Below are positions 5,858-7,192 of a DNA stretch of 7,192 nucleotides, piece after piece. The notes under the pieces are model-generated. The model did not search any database and was not told where the DNA came from. It worked only from the letters and a program-made list of their open reading frames with translations. Both the position numbers and the translations under genes were made by a program. Within the stretch, counting starts at the first letter, position 1, and the number at the start of each line of letters is the position of its first letter. Origin of the DNA: Dehalococcoidia bacterium (GTDB lineage Bacteria > Chloroflexota > Dehalococcoidia > UBA3495); the NCBI GenBank assembly GCA_028822675.1, contig JAPKDE010000127.1:1-7192 (forward strand), given 5' to 3'.

Positions 5858-6234
5858 ATCCGATTAATTGATTACCTAAACTTGGAGGAAGTAGAGAAAG
5901 CTAGTAACGGTGATAAGTCCGTAAAACCATAATCCACAAGGGGATTCGACGAAAAATTTCACATATTACAGGCACCAGATCAATTGCAGATCGATATGGA
6001 ATATTATCGGCGTATGAGTGAGATGCACAGTCAGCCTTTCGTGGTAGTTTTCATAGATATTGACCATTTTAAAAAATTCAATGATGACTATGGTCATGAA
6101 ACTGTCGAACAAGAAATCCTGCCGGTTTTAAGGCAGCGATAGAGGCCAAACAATCTGGACGCAACTGTATTTTCGCAGCCCGATGTTCAGGCACAGTCAT
6201 CGCAATTTTCGAAAAAACATGGCCCGAAATATAA
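5858..6234 (+). pseudogene. Degenerate GGDEF (diguanylate cyclase-type) domain
   Basis: Following the ORF at 5477-5857 in the same frame, GDKSVKP-stop-STRGFDEKF (from 5909) aligns residue for residue with the GGDEF entry motif D-K-L-T-G-L-Y-N-R-R-G-F. FVVVFIDIDHFKKFNDDYGHE (from 6038) is the classic metal- and nucleotide-binding stretch. After TAG 6140 the reading continues one frame back as NCIFAARCSGTVIAIFEKT (6163-6219). Here RCSGTVIAIF stands where active enzymes have R-Y-G-G-D-E-F-x-x-x. The distance from DIDHF to this site, about 43 codons, is normal for the domain. TAA 5855, TAA 5930, TAG 6140 and a frameshift break the gene, and the signature itself is lost, so no c-di-GMP synthesis is expected. 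The C-terminal end of the domain is no longer recognisable. Confidence 0.8.
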
Positions 6235-6363
6235 CGATTAATCAGGGTCTTTCTAGGGCTCCATAGCGAATAAACCTTATCCGCCAGCGCCATCGTCTCA
6301 TGATTTGTTTCAGTCAGTTCGCCCTAACACACATTCCGGTAAAAAACATGGCATGTAATCTCA

Positions 6364-6400
6364 TTTTAGCCACTATAGCCAACGTGTGCCTGGGCTAAAA
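6364..6400 (-). terminator. Possible terminator of the minus-strand kinase gene
   Basis: TTTTAGCC (6364-6371) and GGCTAAAA (6393-6400) are exact inverted arms of 8 bp around 21 bases, starting two bases past the minus-strand stop codon. No T run follows the stem on the minus strand, so its activity as a terminator is doubtful. The stretch from 6235 to here shows no gene or other clear signal. Confidence 0.3.
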
Positions 6401-6401
6401 A

Positions 6402-7058
6402 TCACCCACCCCAAACAACCTCCCCCAACAACCCATCATTATTAACAACCACCGACGCAGTCCCTTGCGGCTCATCCCGCTGAAAATGCAATCTTTGCGC
6501 GAGGTTGTAGATGTTGGCGTAGTCGCGGGTGGTTTCTTGAGGGGGGAGGCCTTCTTGGCCTCGGGTGATGGCGCGTTGTAGGGCGGTTTCGAAGGTGCAG
6601 TCGATCCATACTGTGCGATCGTAGTAGGGCCTAAAGATGCGCTTTAGTAGGTAGACGCCTTCCTGCAGTATCACGTCCACGTCGTTGAAGGTTAGGGTGC
6701 GACGTTCGTACTCGGTGGACAATTCATCGGCGTAGTCGATTTCCACTTGCAGGGAGCGGTTCTCGCGCAACGGCAGAATTGTTTCGGAAAACATTTCCTC
6801 GAACCGGATGGAGTTGTTGTAGTAATGCTCCACTGGGCCTTCCGGGTCGGATGGGTCGAAGCGGTCAATGTTTAGCCACGAGTCCACGCCAATGGCCACA
6901 GCGTTCACGCCCAGCCGCTGCAGTTCAGCCTCCAGCCGTTCCGTAAAATAACCCTTGCCGCCAGCGTCGATGCCCGAGATTGCCGTCAGCACGCTGCGTT
7001 CCGGGGGCACCGTCCTCCGGGCATCTAATATCTCGTCGACCACCTGCTTGAGTGTCAT
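6402..7058 (-). CDS. Uridine-kinase-like P-loop protein
   Basis: A cytosolic P-loop protein of 218 residues from ATG 7058. The nucleotide-binding loop is SGIDAGGKGY (28-37). VDSWLN (58-63) sits at the acceptor-site Asp position of the uridine kinase/phosphoribulokinase group. VDVILQEGVYLL (127-138) is the Walker B-like strand. ETALQRAITRGQEGLPPQETTRDYANIY (157-184) is a lid-like Arg-rich helix, and HFQRDEP precedes a final VVVNN strand. The loop has GKG rather than GKS/T; I recall this variant from proteins annotated as uridine kinase, but the true acceptor is unproven. The frame is open up to TTG 7181, which would add 41 Lys-rich residues. I prefer ATG 7058 because it places the P-loop at the usual depth, although no strong ribosome-binding site precedes it. 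The gene converges on the GGDEF remnant. Confidence 0.85.
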   Translation of the reverse strand: MTLKQVVDEILDARRTVPPERSVLTAISGIDAGGKGYFTERLEAELQRLGVNAVAIGVDSWLNIDRFDPSDPEGPVEHYYNNSIRFEEMFSETILPLRENRSLQVEIDYADELSTEYERRTLTFNDVDVILQEGVYLLKRIFRPYYDRTVWIDCTFETALQRAITRGQEGLPPQETTRDYANIYNLAQRLHFQRDEPQGTASVVVNNDGLLGEVVWGG

Positions 7059-7192
7059 GTTGGCGGCCTTAGCCGGACTCTTTGATGCGAGTCTATAATC
7101 CCCTTTACCTTCCCCTACTCCCTTTAATGCAGCCAGTTTTTTCAAGTATTTCTTCAAGTTATTCTTGAATAGTGTCTCCAATAACTCTTATA

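Noticed and set aside
6078..6293. Minus-strand 71-residue frame across the GGDEF remnant
   Set aside because: It overlaps the recognisable GGDEF coding pattern on the plus strand, has no clear ribosome-binding site, and its composition looks like an antisense shadow.

Overview
The window is bacterial: two tRNA genes with encoded CCA ends, Shine-Dalgarno sites before several genes, rho-independent-type hairpins, and flanking genes that end in TAA, TAG and TGA (standard code 11). Protein style (FYGW-type MFS permeases, a YceI-like domain with an R-D-R-Y / VSVxDEV pattern, a uridine-kinase-like P-loop protein with a GKG loop) reminds me of Chloroflexota, perhaps the Dehalococcoidia/SAR202 side. 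That placement is inference from general resemblance, not a database result.

Layout. Positions 1-270 hold the 3' part of tRNA-Leu(CAG), a complete tRNA-Arg with a GCG anticodon, and a strong terminator. An intact MFS permease (339-1640) follows. From 1680 to 2963 there is a decayed stretch. It contains a four-helix membrane segment and a YceI-like domain, apparently one former gene, broken by seven in-frame stops and one frameshift. A small membrane-protein remnant with its own ribosome-binding site follows it. Two intact, well-initiated small genes of unknown function come next (3071-3535 and 3625-3963), separated by a GC-rich hairpin. A second MFS permease of the same family (3999-5267) closes this same-strand series. 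A more AT-rich part follows: an inverted repeat, a 126-residue helical ORF, and directly in frame behind it the wreck of a GGDEF domain whose signature is now RCSGTV. The right end carries a convergent minus-strand gene for a uridine-kinase-like P-loop protein (6402-7058).

How the parts relate. The two permeases are distant paralogues and probably move small organic anions. The two unknown small genes are the most attractive target: both are open, have good ribosome-binding sites, and sit between pseudogenes, so something is keeping them intact. The c-di-GMP-type gene and the YceI gene are most likely dead. I saw no mobile element, CRISPR array or phage gene, and no convincing new multi-gene system beyond the unknown pair.
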